A DNA stretch of 64,000 bases from Nannocystis punicea (GTDB taxonomy: Bacteria > Myxococcota_A > Polyangia > Nannocystales > Nannocystaceae), in the NCBI RefSeq assembly GCF_026965555.1, contig NZ_CP114040.1:6076001-6140000 (forward strand), read 5' to 3'. The position numbers and the translations under genes are program-made. Below are positions 8,801-19,867 of the stretch, piece after piece. The notes under the pieces were generated by a model, which was not told the DNA's origin, searched no databases, and saw only the letters and a list, made by a program, of their open reading frames with translations. Within the stretch, counting starts at the first letter, position 1. Every line of letters starts with the position of its first letter.

Positions 8801-8912
8801 GGACGGCCCACGGATGGGCGCTCGCGGCCGGGGTCGCTGTCGCTACCATGAGTCCGACCAACCACGGCGCGAGCAGCCCACTGGACAACCGCGCTCTTCT
8901 GGGGCCAGACAC
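5811..8912 (-). CDS. Degenerate M1-peptidase-like protein with C-terminal outer-membrane barrel
   Basis: About 1033 residues from a GTG at 8912, chosen because a signal peptide follows directly (GLLAPWLVGLMVATATPAASA). Residues ~85-690 follow the order of M1 aminopeptidases. At the place of the HExxH...WLNEG zinc centre the chain reads FHQAATARAVLDAI and WLYDATATALL (about residues 415-455), so the metal ligands are lost. The last ~300 residues are alternating beta strands ending in ...LTFLQPF, typical of a barrel with a terminal Phe. It is predicted to sit in the outer membrane as a non-catalytic binding or assembly factor (inference). CATG/CCTG core pairs lie inside the frame at 8081/8095 and 8299/8313. 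Confidence 0.65.
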   Translation of the reverse strand: MSGPRRARLSSGLLAPWLVGLMVATATPAASAHPWAVRGPPPLLTRAEADEPPPGADWNPSDLSPPQAHAPPGPGTGPPTDPAPTAALTSDELEVTAVEVRLEVVRGGERLPDGRHVPRSGGAAVGHATYKLSRPARAGEELVLLNFAEALEREPVELDEVAKATYLDGPFRRGKLVVGEHSGATGVRQPNSRRDVEVTLSEGTDTLTLAYTVEVPRRYWPFGCSRRRCSLSGAVAPLPSVKARGGARLDPDARVVAPARWTVDARFASVPTWSPGHVPTAREAKLLGRDELVVASGAVGAAEVAYPEVFWGPRWKRAREIHRGVEIEVLHMFWRPGDQVPEERKLQLYRDVPGHLLRIGREAVDVATIAGLEPPPDSRLLLVQGPLRAEIAQAHPSAVLVSDQFLQVSPGRRFQGFHQAATARAVLDAIMYGAYVGRHDPSTDLWLYDATATALLDVWRARRAQGDEFASDILRRITFVPMVDNFLYTGQAAFAQSYFRGSEDVLPLRLHPLYFSHPLPTGRRIHEKMIDLLTPAQREAFYEKVVRDRTGDPVAAAEAAYGRSLAWFFDQWLAPYPPVDYSVQQVDSEQLDDGRWRHTITIRRAGEHAAIEPVQVLATERGGQRHYLVWNGSTKSGTNIEVSPGTDTVDHVFTLETQNRLRSVMVDPRARLLEEPQGRRRNVDPLYNNRSPPSFRFVYTGFGFEVSASEFLAGKTPASRLQALSGRVLFEMSRRRDLRSLGHLQLHRDRESAAAIGGGATMWFGEKINRRRRRGRVRLFGEVHSLTGNGLDRTPGVRFAQSLSVIDDTRKFSLWPDRGHRLAFGLYAQETIRIEDPPVRDHRHSLTLSGSWVHIWPLAHQHTLASRLELTMMVPLVGQPEFRSLVRAGGVDGLGAYGGNELFGRGVALAQLEYRHMFWSNFNVNLVHLFWLRGIGGTLFTGVASVSPCDTLRGWFGKESWYGQVGYGVTAFLQLLGVTPQFVRFDVAVPLVRRRTACLDEVLPDYLADYQGVAPGDFQLPRVGVNLTFLQPF

Positions 8913-9011
8913 CGCCGGCCTTGAGAGTGCCCGACCTCTCCCCACCGCACCAGGGCCAGCCGCACACCCGGCGTTCAGCGCGGGTTTGACCCCCGGTTTC
9001 CCGCCACGAGC

Positions 9012-9041
9012 TTGCCGATCGGCCCGGCCGGGCTCTACAGT
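9012..9041 (+). promoter_or_regulatory. Possible promoter for the cysteine-repeat lipoprotein
   Basis: TTGCCG at 9012 and TACAGT at 9036 are 18 bases apart and lie about 35 bases before the ATG at 9076, in the gap shared with the divergent M1-like gene. This rests on consensus resemblance only. Confidence 0.3.
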
Positions 9042-9075
9042 CATGGAAGGCGGGTCCCGCCGGAGCTTAAACGCC

Positions 9076-11523
9076 ATGACTTCGCTTTCTCGATGGTTCC
9101 GCGGCGCGCGCGCGGCAGGTTCGAACGGATCGTCGGAGGTGGCCGTCGCGCCGGCCCCGACGGCACAGGCCCGACCGCTGCCGGTGAGCGAATGGCTCCG
9201 CGGCTTCGCCCTCGGCCTCCTCGTCGCCGTGGGTTGCGGCCGCAGCGACTATCTCGGCCCCTGTGCCAGCGACGCCGACTGCGGCGACGGCTACATCTGC
9301 ACCGCCGAGGGCGCGTGCATCGAGGTCGGCGGCGAATGTATCGTCGACGCCGACTGCCCGGACGGGGAGAAGTGCCTCAATTACGAGTGCGTCGGCCCGC
9401 AGGTGTGCGACGACAACCTCGAGTGCCCGCCCGGCACCATCTGTGTGATCCCCGAGGGCGAGGACATGGGCGTCTGCCAGGGCCCGCCGCCGACCTGCCC
9501 GCCCTGCCCCGTGGGCACCGAGTGTGACGGCAACGGCCAGTGCGTCCCGGTCGACCCGCCCGCCTGCCAGAACGACTTCGAGTGCCCCGAGGGCCAGCTC
9601 TGCATCGACGGCCAGTGCGCGCTGCCCGGCGAGTGCGAGTTCGACTTCGAGTGCCCGTTCGAGCAGCAGTGCGTCGAGGGCCAGTGCGTCCCGGTCGGCT
9701 GCGACTTCTGCCAGTGCGAGAACGACTTCGACTGCCCGTTCGGCCAGCTGTGCGTCGACGGCTTCTGCCAGGCCGAGTGCTTCAGCAACGACCAGTGCCC
9801 GTTCGGCGAGGTCTGCATCGACGGCAGCTGCGTCCAGGGCGAGTGCAGCATCGACGCCGACTGCCCGCCCAACCAGGTGTGCGAGAACGGCTTCTGCCAG
9901 GCCCAGTTCTGCTTCGACAACACCGACTGCGACCCCGGCGAGCAGTGCGTCGACTTCCAGTGCGTGCCCGGCGGCATGTGCACCATCGACGCCGACTGCC
10001 CGCCCGGCAACCAGTGCGAGAACGGCTCCTGCGTGCCGATCACGGGCTGCCAGACCGACCTCGACTGTCCTCCGGGACAGCAGTGCCAGGGCGGCGTGTG
10101 CATCCCCGGCCAGCTGTGCATGACCGACGCCGACTGCCCGCCCGGCGAGCAGTGCGTCGGCGGCGTCTGCTTCTTCCCGCCCGAGTGCATCACCGACGTC
10201 GACTGCCCGGCCGGCCAGCTGTGCGTCGACGGCGACTGCCAGGATCCGCCGCCGCCGATCTGCATGAGCGACGTCGACTGTCCCCCGGGACAGATCTGCA
10301 ACCAGCAGACCAAGATGTGCGAGCTGAAGCCGCCGCCGCAGTGCATCGACAACGACGACTGCCCGGTCGGCCAGATCTGCGACGCCAACCAGCAGTGCGT
10401 CCCCATCGTCCCCCAGTGCATCGACAACGACGACTGCCCGGTCGGCCAGATCTGCGACGCCAACCAGCAGTGCGTCCCCATCGTCCCCCAGTGCATCGAC
10501 AACGACGACTGCCCGGTCGGCCAGATCTGCGACGCCAACCAGCAGTGCGTCCCCATCGTCCCCCAGTGCATCGACAACGACGACTGCCCGGTCGGCCAGA
10601 TCTGCGACGCCAACCAGCAGTGCGTCGACGCTCCGCCCCCGCAGTGCATCGACAACGACGACTGCCCGGTCGGCCAGATCTGCGACGCCAACCAGCAGTG
10701 CGTCGACGCTCCGCCCCCGCAGTGCATCGACAACGACGACTGCCCGGTCGGCCAGATCTGCGACGCCAATCAGCAGTGCGTCCCCATCGTCCCCCAGTGC
10801 ATCGACAACGACGACTGCCCGGTCGGCCAGATCTGCGACGCCAACCAGCAGTGCGTCCCCATCGTCCCCCAGTGCATCGACAACGATGACTGCCCGGTCG
10901 GCCAGGTCTGCGACGCGAACCAGCAGTGCGTCGACGCTCCGCCCCCGCAGTGCATCGACAACGACGACTGCCCCGTCGGCCAGATCTGCGACGCCAATCA
11001 GCAGTGCGTCCCCATCGTCCCGCAGTGCATCGACAACGACGACTGCCCGGTCGGCAAGATCTGCGACGCCAACCAGCAGTGCGTCGACGCTCCGCCCCCG
11101 CAGTGCATCGACAACGACGACTGCCCGGTCGGCCAGATCTGCGACGCCAACCAGCAGTGCGTCGACCCCCCGCCGCCCGTGTGCGTGGGCAACGAGGACT
11201 GCGCCCCCGACGAGGTCTGCATCGCCAGCACCTGCACCTTCATCGGCGAGTGCAGCACCGACGCTCACTGCTCGCCGGGTCAGACCTGCCAGGCGGGCGT
11301 GTGCACCGGCGCTCCCGAGTGCACGCAGAACGCCGACTGCGACCCCAACGAGTTCTGCCTGTTCAACGAGTGCTTCGCGCCGAAGATGTGCGTCAAGAAC
11401 AAGGACTGCGACGTCGGCCAGATCTGCGTGTTCGGCCTGTGCTCCGCCGGGGTCGAGTGCGCCGAGCACGTCGACTGCCCCGTCGGTCAGGGCTGCTTCG
11501 AGGGTCACTGCAACGCAGTGTGA
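9076..11523 (+). CDS. Cysteine-rich repeat lipoprotein
   Basis: 815 residues from the ATG at 9076, with GGAG about ten bases upstream. A hydrophobic segment ends in a lipobox (LLVAVGC, near residue 56), so a surface or periplasmic lipoprotein is expected. The whole mature chain is repeats of D-x-D-C-P-x-G-x-x-C-x-x-x-x-C spaced 22-26 residues, a disulfide-rich pattern common in myxobacterial surface proteins. Early repeats have diverged. The block 10342-11182 holds eleven nearly identical copies. No enzyme motif is seen; a stalk or adhesive role is plausible. Two repeats carry the 14-bp DNA element and use unusual codons there (10064-10081, 10277-10294). Repeat number may vary between strains. 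Confidence 0.85.
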   Translation: MTSLSRWFRGARAAGSNGSSEVAVAPAPTAQARPLPVSEWLRGFALGLLVAVGCGRSDYLGPCASDADCGDGYICTAEGACIEVGGECIVDADCPDGEKCLNYECVGPQVCDDNLECPPGTICVIPEGEDMGVCQGPPPTCPPCPVGTECDGNGQCVPVDPPACQNDFECPEGQLCIDGQCALPGECEFDFECPFEQQCVEGQCVPVGCDFCQCENDFDCPFGQLCVDGFCQAECFSNDQCPFGEVCIDGSCVQGECSIDADCPPNQVCENGFCQAQFCFDNTDCDPGEQCVDFQCVPGGMCTIDADCPPGNQCENGSCVPITGCQTDLDCPPGQQCQGGVCIPGQLCMTDADCPPGEQCVGGVCFFPPECITDVDCPAGQLCVDGDCQDPPPPICMSDVDCPPGQICNQQTKMCELKPPPQCIDNDDCPVGQICDANQQCVPIVPQCIDNDDCPVGQICDANQQCVPIVPQCIDNDDCPVGQICDANQQCVPIVPQCIDNDDCPVGQICDANQQCVDAPPPQCIDNDDCPVGQICDANQQCVDAPPPQCIDNDDCPVGQICDANQQCVPIVPQCIDNDDCPVGQICDANQQCVPIVPQCIDNDDCPVGQVCDANQQCVDAPPPQCIDNDDCPVGQICDANQQCVPIVPQCIDNDDCPVGKICDANQQCVDAPPPQCIDNDDCPVGQICDANQQCVDPPPPVCVGNEDCAPDEVCIASTCTFIGECSTDAHCSPGQTCQAGVCTGAPECTQNADCDPNEFCLFNECFAPKMCVKNKDCDVGQICVFGLCSAGVECAEHVDCPVGQGCFEGHCNAV
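10342..11182 (+). repeat. Eleven near-identical 75/78-bp coding repeats
   Basis: Each unit encodes CIDNDDCPVGQICDANQQC plus a linker, either VPIVPQ (75 bp) or VDAPPPQ (78 bp). Linker order is A-A-A-B-B-A-A-B-A-B-B', where B' is VDPPPPV. Only a few substitutions separate the copies, which implies recent expansion or active homogenisation. Confidence 0.95.
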
Positions 11524-11545
11524 GCGGCGAGCTGCCCCGACCTGC

Positions 11546-11578
11546 GCGAGCCCGCGGCGCCCGTCGCTGCGGGCTCGC
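11546..11578 (+). terminator. Hairpin after the cysteine-repeat gene
   Basis: GCGAGCCCGC (11546-11555) pairs perfectly with GCGGGCTCGC (11569-11578) about 20 bases after the stop at 11523. There is no T-run, so termination strength is uncertain. Confidence 0.45.
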
Positions 11579-11770
11579 TCGCGATCCGACACCGAGCGCG
11601 CCACCCACGACCTGAGCGGCAGCGATCGCACGAGCCCCGGAGCCGAGCGCCCCGCTCGTGGAGCGACCGCCCACCGCTCGTTCCGCGCGCGCCCCCGTTG
11701 GTGCCGCCGACGCAGTCGTTCGTGCCGCAGCCCGCCCGGCTCGCCGCGGCCCGCGGTCCAATCGGTCGCC

Positions 11771-13066
11771 ATGCCACGCGCCCTCGTCGTCGTCCTCGTC
11801 GCCCTCGCCGCCTGTACCCCGCCGCCGGCCGCCGGAGGGACTGCCACCACCGGTCCCGGCGGCACGAGCACGACAGGCACCCGCTCGACCTCCGAGGTCC
11901 CCGGCTCGACCTCCGCCTCGCTCACGACCACCACGACCACCACGACCACCACAAGCACGACCCCCGGCGACGGCGTCTGGTACGACGACGTCACTGCCAC
12001 CTTGCCGGGCCCCTCGACCACGGGCCAGACCATGGAGGCGCGGGCCGCCGACCTCGACGGCGACGGTGACCTCGATCTGCTGCTCGCCAAGGAGTGGCAG
12101 CCCAACGCCCTGCTCCTGAACGATGGGACAGGTCGTTTCACCGACGCCTCCGACCGGATCCCGCAAGCCATCCACGACCACGAGGACATCGCCATCGCCG
12201 ACCTCGACGGCGACGGCGACCTCGACCTCGTCGTCGCCAGCGAGGACGACGCCGCCAAGGAGCTCTACCTCAACGACGGCGCGGCCCACTTCCTCGACGC
12301 CTCCGACCGCCTGCCGCAGCTCGGCAAGTCGAACGCGGTCGCCGCCGCCGACATCGACGGTGACGGCGACCGCGACCTCGTGTTCGGCTGCGACGGCGCC
12401 GAGCGGATCCTCGTCAACGACGGCGCCGCGATCTTCAGCGACGAGTCGGCGGTGCGGATCGCCCCGGCCACCGACGTCACCCAGGACGTCGCCCTCGCCG
12501 ACCTCGACGGCGACGGCGACCTCGACCTCGTGCTCGGCAACGAGGACGGCAACCGCCTGTTCCTCAACGACGGCGCCGGCAACTTCACCGACGTCACCGA
12601 CGCTCGCCTGCCCGCGCCCGAAGCGCCCGAGGAGACGCGCAACGCCGACCTCGGCGACCTCGACGGCGACGGCGCCCCCGACCTCTACTTCTCCAACGTC
12701 GGCTTCATCCCCGGCCGCGACCCCCAGGATCGGCTGCTGATCAATGACGGCACCGGCGCCTTCACCGACGAGACCCTCACGCGCCTCGGCGTCGAGAAGT
12801 GGTGGACCATGGACACCGACTTCGTCGACGTCGACCAGGACGGCGACCTCGACCTCGTGCAGGCCATCATCCCCGCAGGCAAGCGCTACCGCCTGCGCCT
12901 CAACGACGGCGCCGGCGTCTTCACCGACGTCACCGACACCCACTTGCCCGCCACCGCGCTCGGCGCCGGCGTCGAGGTCGAAGCCGCCGACTACGACGGC
13001 GACGGCGACCTCGATCTCTACCTCACCGGCTTCGACAGCCCTGACCGCCTGCTGCTCCGCAAGTAA
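11771..13066 (+). CDS. FG-GAP/VCBS-repeat lipoprotein
   Basis: 431 residues from the ATG at 11771. A short signal ends in a lipobox (LVALAAC, Cys ~16), followed by a Thr/Ser/Gly-rich linker with ten consecutive Thr. The body carries about six repeats with calcium-loop motifs of the D-L/I-D-G-D-G-D-L/R-D-L type, each followed by L-x-L-N-D-G-x-G-x-F-x-D, the FG-GAP/VCBS beta-propeller signature. It is probably a calcium-stabilised propeller on the cell surface. It ends one base before the ATG of the histidine kinase, so it may share its transcript. A CCTG/CAGG pair (12115, 12129) lies inside one repeat and brings codons (GGG ACA GGT) unlike sister repeats. Confidence 0.85.
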   Translation: MPRALVVVLVALAACTPPPAAGGTATTGPGGTSTTGTRSTSEVPGSTSASLTTTTTTTTTTSTTPGDGVWYDDVTATLPGPSTTGQTMEARAADLDGDGDLDLLLAKEWQPNALLLNDGTGRFTDASDRIPQAIHDHEDIAIADLDGDGDLDLVVASEDDAAKELYLNDGAAHFLDASDRLPQLGKSNAVAAADIDGDGDRDLVFGCDGAERILVNDGAAIFSDESAVRIAPATDVTQDVALADLDGDGDLDLVLGNEDGNRLFLNDGAGNFTDVTDARLPAPEAPEETRNADLGDLDGDGAPDLYFSNVGFIPGRDPQDRLLINDGTGAFTDETLTRLGVEKWWTMDTDFVDVDQDGDLDLVQAIIPAGKRYRLRLNDGAGVFTDVTDTHLPATALGAGVEVEAADYDGDGDLDLYLTGFDSPDRLLLRK

Positions 13067-13067
13067 C

Positions 13068-14129
13068 ATGGCCCGCGTGCGCCCCGTGCTCCGCGCTCTC
13101 GGCCTGTGGCTCGCGGTCGTGGCGGTCTTCGCCGCCAAGACCTGGCTGTCGCTGCGCGTCATCGACCGGCCCGCCCCGCTCGCCGACATCCTCGTCGGCG
13201 AGCTGCTCACCTTCGCCCCGTGGCTCCCGCTGGCGCCGCTGGCCCTCCTGGCCGCGCGGCGCTTCCCGCTGGTCGGCGAGGGCCGCGGCCGTCACCTCGT
13301 CGTCCTCCTCGGCGTCGGCGTCGGCCTCGCGCTGGCGCACGTCGTCCTCGGGGTCGTCCTCGCCGCGCTGGTCCGCGGCGAGTGGTGGCCGCTCCCCGAG
13401 CTCCTCGAGCAGGTGCGCCAGACCATCCCGCGCGCCGTCGGCCCGCACCTCGTCGTCTACGCCGCGCTGGTGGCCGTCGCCCACGCCCTCGCGTTCCGCC
13501 GCGACGCCGAGGCCCGGGCCCGCCGCGCCGCCGCGCTCGAGGGCGCGCTCGCCCGCGCCGAGCGCGATCGCCTGCGCATGCAGCTGCACCCGCACTTCCT
13601 CTTCAACACCCTGCACGCGGTCTCGGCCCTGATGACCCGCGACGTCGCCGGCGCGCGGCGCATGATCGCCGGCCTCAGCGAGCTGCTGCGGATCTCCCTC
13701 GACGACGACGACGACGACGTCCCGCTGGCGCGCGAGCTCGAGATCCTCGACCTCTACCTCCGGATCCAGCAGACCCGCTTCGCCGATCGCCTGACTGTCA
13801 CGATCGACGTCGAGCCCGCGGCGCGCGCCGCCCGGGTGCCGAAGTTGCTGCTGCAACCACTGGTCGAGAACGCGATCCGCCACGGCGTCGAGCCGCGGGC
13901 CGGCGGCGGTGCGCTCGAGCTCGAGGCCCGACGCCGCGGCGATCGCCTGCACCTCGAGCTCCGCGACGACGGCGCCGGCCTGTCCTCTCGCGCACGCGAG
14001 GGCGTCGGCCTCGGCAACACCCGCGCGCGGCTCGAGAAGTCGTACCCCGGCGACCACCGCTTCTCGCTCGCCCCGCGCGACGGCGGCGGCGTGGTCGTCG
14101 GCATCGACCTGCCGTTCCGCGCGGAGTAA
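13068..14129 (+). CDS. LytS-type sensor histidine kinase
   Basis: 353 residues. The N-terminal ~145 residues hold four hydrophobic segments (around 10-30, 40-62, 76-102, 125-143), a membrane sensor region without a recognisable ligand domain. The cytoplasmic part has the His_kinase box QLHPHFLFNTLHAVSAL (phosphorylated His probably 176 of P-H-F) and the HATPase N box LLLQPLVENAIRHG (Asn ~268), D-D-G-A-G-L (~300) and G-V-G-L-G-N-T (~312). This is the LytS/YpdA architecture, which normally pairs with a LytTR regulator, and one follows six bases later. It autophosphorylates and hands phosphate to Asp59 of that partner if the partner is functional. Confidence 0.88.
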   Translation: MARVRPVLRALGLWLAVVAVFAAKTWLSLRVIDRPAPLADILVGELLTFAPWLPLAPLALLAARRFPLVGEGRGRHLVVLLGVGVGLALAHVVLGVVLAALVRGEWWPLPELLEQVRQTIPRAVGPHLVVYAALVAVAHALAFRRDAEARARRAAALEGALARAERDRLRMQLHPHFLFNTLHAVSALMTRDVAGARRMIAGLSELLRISLDDDDDDVPLARELEILDLYLRIQQTRFADRLTVTIDVEPAARAARVPKLLLQPLVENAIRHGVEPRAGGGALELEARRRGDRLHLELRDDGAGLSSRAREGVGLGNTRARLEKSYPGDHRFSLAPRDGGGVVVGIDLPFRAE

Positions 14130-14134
14130 CCTCG

Positions 14135-14894
14135 ATGTCGACGCACATGGCCATCCGGGCGCTGATCGTCGACGACGAGCCGCTCGCGCGCGACCTCCTG
14201 CGCGAGATGCTGGCCGCGCACCCGCGCGTGGCCGTCGTCGGCGAGTGTGGCGACGGCGCCGAGGCCGTGCGCGCCATCGATCGCCTCGCCCCCGACGTCG
14301 TCTTCCTCGACGTTCAGATGCCGGAGATGAGCGGCTTCGAGGTCGTCGCGGCCGTCGGCGCCGCGCATGCCGAGGGTCGTGTTCGTCACCGCCCACGATC
14401 GCTACGCGGTGCAGGCGTTCGAGGTCCACGCGCTCGACTACCTGCTCAAGCCGTTCGACGACCAGCGCCTGGCTCGCGCCGTCGCCCGCCTCGACGCCGC
14501 CGGCGACGGCCTCCACGCCCGCCTGGCCGCCCTGCTGGCCGAGCGCGCCCCCGCCCGGCCCGAGCGGCTGGTGATCCACGACGGCGGCCGGGCAGTGTTC
14601 GTCCCGCTGGCCGAGGTCGACTGGATCGAGGCCGCCGGCAAGTACGTCGTCGTCCACGCCGGCGCCGCCAGCCACGTCCTGCGCGAGTCGATCTCGACCC
14701 TCGAGGCCGAGCTCGACCCGCGCAGCTTCGCCCGGATCCACCGCTCGACGATCGTCCGCGTCGAGCGGATCGCCGAGGTCCGCAGCCTGCTCGGCGGCGA
14801 CTACGAGGTGCTCCTGCGCGACGGCACCAGCCTCACCACCAGCCGCGGCCACCGCCACCGCGTGCAGGCCCTGCTCGGCCGCCGCGGGACATGA
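14135..14894 (+). CDS. LytTR-family response regulator, frameshifted as read
   Basis: A receiver domain opens at the ATG at 14135 (alternative ATG 14147), with acidic pair Asp13-Asp14 and phosphoacceptor Asp59 (VVFLDVQMP). The frame is good to about residue 77, base 14365. The rest of the receiver (PRVVFVTAHDRYAVQAFEVH...LLKPF, with its Lys) and the LytTR DNA-binding domain (VDWIEAAGKYVVVHAG to TTSRGHRHRVQALLG) continue in the next frame from 14367. Joined, the protein is about 252 residues, normal for the family. One extra base or two missing bases at GCGCATG would explain it. It may be a sequencing error or a recent inactivating mutation. Confidence 0.75.
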
Positions 14895-14921
14895 ACCCGA
14901 GGACATGCCGCGGAGGACATC
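14890..14921. repeat. 14-bp-phased array, 3 cores
   Basis: CATG 14890, CATG 14904 and CATC 14918. The first core overlaps the stop of the regulator gene. Confidence 0.8.
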
Positions 14922-14969
14922 TCGGAGCGGGCCAGCCCTGCTCCGCGCCGCCGCACGCGCCCGCAGGGG

Positions 14970-15043
14970 CATGCTCCTCACGCCATGTCGGATAGGACAT
15001 GTCCCAGACAACATGCCCGGGAAGACATGCCCTCCGGGACAGC
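14970..15043. repeat. 14-bp-phased CATG array at convergent gene ends
   Basis: CATG at 14970, 14984, 14998, 15012 and 15026, then CAGC at 15040, all 14 apart. It fills the gap up to the stop codon of the convergent M16 peptidase gene. Confidence 0.95.
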
Positions 15044-15049
15044 CCTCGC

Positions 15050-18055
<3,006 letters not shown>

Positions 18056-18202
18056 CGAGGCGATCCGGGACAGGGGCCCTGCATCTTACGCCCCCGCGAT
18101 CGCGGCCACGCCGGCTTCGTGGCGCGCGAACATGGTTCGACGCCGCGGGCCGGCGAGACGTCGATCACGCCCTCGGCCCGCGAACCGACCCGCGCACCCG
18201 GG

Positions 18203-18616
18203 TCAATTCGGCATCTGTCCCGAAGACCCCACCGGCCCCGAGGGCGGCCGGCCGCCGCGACGCCGCACCACCGGCCCAGCGTGGTGATGCACCATCTTCC
18301 ACTCGCCGTCCTCACGCACGAAGATGTTGGTCGCCACCAGCTCGGTGTCGCCGATCGTCTGGGCACAGATGACGTAGCCCATGTCCTCGCCGGGGAACGC
18401 CTCGGCGGCGCCGTACTCGATCTCGCGCGGCGCAGAGCCGGCGAGGATCGCCTGCCAGCTCTCCATGATCTCCTCGCGCTCGACCAGCGGGGTCCACCCC
18501 GGATGCACGCACGTCACCGGCACCACGCGAGCCCACACGTCGTCCATCGCGCTCAGGTCGGCGCGAGAGAAGGCCTCGTAGAATCGACGGTTGGCGGCCA
18601 GCAGCGCGTCGCTCAT
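18203..18616 (-). CDS. SnoaL/NTF2-like small protein
   Basis: 137 residues from the ATG at 18616; upstream frame extension is Arg-rich and unlikely. The sequence ANRRFYEAFSRADLSAMDDVWA...VHPGW...I-MESWQAIL, followed by VICAQTIGDTELVATNIFVREDGEWKMVHHHAGPV, is the cone-shaped SnoaL-like fold used by ketosteroid isomerases and many small-molecule-binding proteins. The catalytic role is unknown. No signal peptide is visible. It sits between the M16 peptidase and purK on the same strand. Confidence 0.75.
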   Translation of the reverse strand: MSDALLAANRRFYEAFSRADLSAMDDVWARVVPVTCVHPGWTPLVEREEIMESWQAILAGSAPREIEYGAAEAFPGEDMGYVICAQTIGDTELVATNIFVREDGEWKMVHHHAGPVVRRRGGRPPSGPVGSSGQMPN

Positions 18617-18694
18617 CTGCGGCAGATATAGCAGCCGCCGTCGCCGGCGGCTCGCGCGGAACATTGCTCGTCCCGGATTGGATCGAGCGAGCGG

Positions 18695-19867
18695 TCAGCC
18701 GCGCGAGTCGGACGACCGGGCGCTGCGGGTGAGGCGCGCGCGCGCTTCGATCACGCGCGCAGCCGCGCCCTCCGCAGTGGGGCCGAGCGCCGTCAGGTGA
18801 CCCATCTTTCGCCCGACGCGTGGCTCCGACTTCCCGTAGAGGTGCAGCTTGACGTCGGGCAGCGCCAGCGCGGCCGCGAAGTCGGGCGTGCCGCCCTGCC
18901 ACACGTCGCCGAGCAGGTTGGCCATCGCCGCCGGGCGCAGCAGCTCGGTCGAGCCGAGCGGCAGGCCGCACACCGCCCGCAGCTGCTGCTCGAACTGACA
19001 GGTCACGCACGCGTCGATCGTCAGGTGGCCGGAGTTGTGCGGCCGCGGGGCCAGCTCGTTGATGAGCAGCGCGCCGCCGGGCAGGCAGAAAAACTCGACG
19101 CACAGCACGCCGATCACGTCGAGCGACTCGAGCAACCGCCGCGCGATCGCCTGCGCCTCGGCCGCGACCTCGGGCGTGACGCGAGCTGGCGCGAGGGACA
19201 GGTCGAGGATCCCGCGCACGTGCTGGTTCTCGACCGGCGCGTACACGGCCGTCTCCCCCGACTGCCCGCGCACGGCGACGACCGACAGCTCGCACGCGTA
19301 CGCCACCCACGCCTCGACGATCGCCTCGTCGGCCTGCAGCGACGCCCACGCGGCCGCCGCCTGCTCGGGGGCCTCGATCTTGACCTGGCCCTTGCCGTCG
19401 TAGCCCCAGCCCGCCGTCTTCAGCAGCGCCGGCCGCCCGACCGCCTCCATCGCCGCCGCCACCTCCGCGGCCGAGCGCGCGGCGCGGAACGGGGTGACCG
19501 GAAAGCCATGTTCTTTGAGATATGTCTTTTCGCGCAGGCGGTGCTGCGTCGTGTGCAGCACCGAGCCGGCCGGGCGCACCGGCGCGACCGCGGCCGCGGC
19601 CTCCACCGTGGCGGCCGGCACGTTCTCGAACTCGAACGTGACCACGTCGACCGCCGAGGCGAACGCGCGCACCGCCGCCAGGTCGTCGTAGGGCCCGCGC
19701 AGCTCGAGGTCGGCGACCTGGCCGGTCGGCGTGTCGACGTCGGGCGAGTAGGTGTGCACGCGGTAACCGAGGCGACGGGCGGCGATCGCGAACATGCGGC
19801 CGAGCTGGCCGCTGCCGAGCACGCCGATCGTCGCGCCGGGGAGGATCGGCGACTTGAGATCAGGCAT
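18695..19867 (-). CDS. purK: N5-carboxyaminoimidazole ribonucleotide synthase
   Basis: 390 residues. PurK uses ATP and bicarbonate to carboxylate aminoimidazole ribonucleotide to N5-CAIR in purine synthesis. The start IGVLGSGQLGRMFAIAARRLGY is the family hallmark, followed by the ATP-grasp core (REKTYLKEHGFPVTPF, LLKTAGWGYDGKGQVKI, VEFFCLPGGALLINELAPRPHNSGHLTIDA). Its ATG overlaps the end of purE by eight bases, indicating translational coupling. A three-core DNA element (CATG 19507, TATG 19521, CAGG 19535) lies within the coding region near KTYLKEHGF. Confidence 0.96.
   Translation of the reverse strand: MPDLKSPILPGATIGVLGSGQLGRMFAIAARRLGYRVHTYSPDVDTPTGQVADLELRGPYDDLAAVRAFASAVDVVTFEFENVPAATVEAAAAVAPVRPAGSVLHTTQHRLREKTYLKEHGFPVTPFRAARSAAEVAAAMEAVGRPALLKTAGWGYDGKGQVKIEAPEQAAAAWASLQADEAIVEAWVAYACELSVVAVRGQSGETAVYAPVENQHVRGILDLSLAPARVTPEVAAEAQAIARRLLESLDVIGVLCVEFFCLPGGALLINELAPRPHNSGHLTIDACVTCQFEQQLRAVCGLPLGSTELLRPAAMANLLGDVWQGGTPDFAAALALPDVKLHLYGKSEPRVGRKMGHLTALGPTAEGAAARVIEARARLTRSARSSDSRG
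19507..19538. repeat. 14-bp-phased array inside purK
   Basis: CATG 19507, TATG 19521 and CAGG 19535 in a conserved part of the ATP-grasp domain. The local bases (GTTCTTTGAGATATGTCTTTT) are strikingly AT-rich for this genome. Confidence 0.7.
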
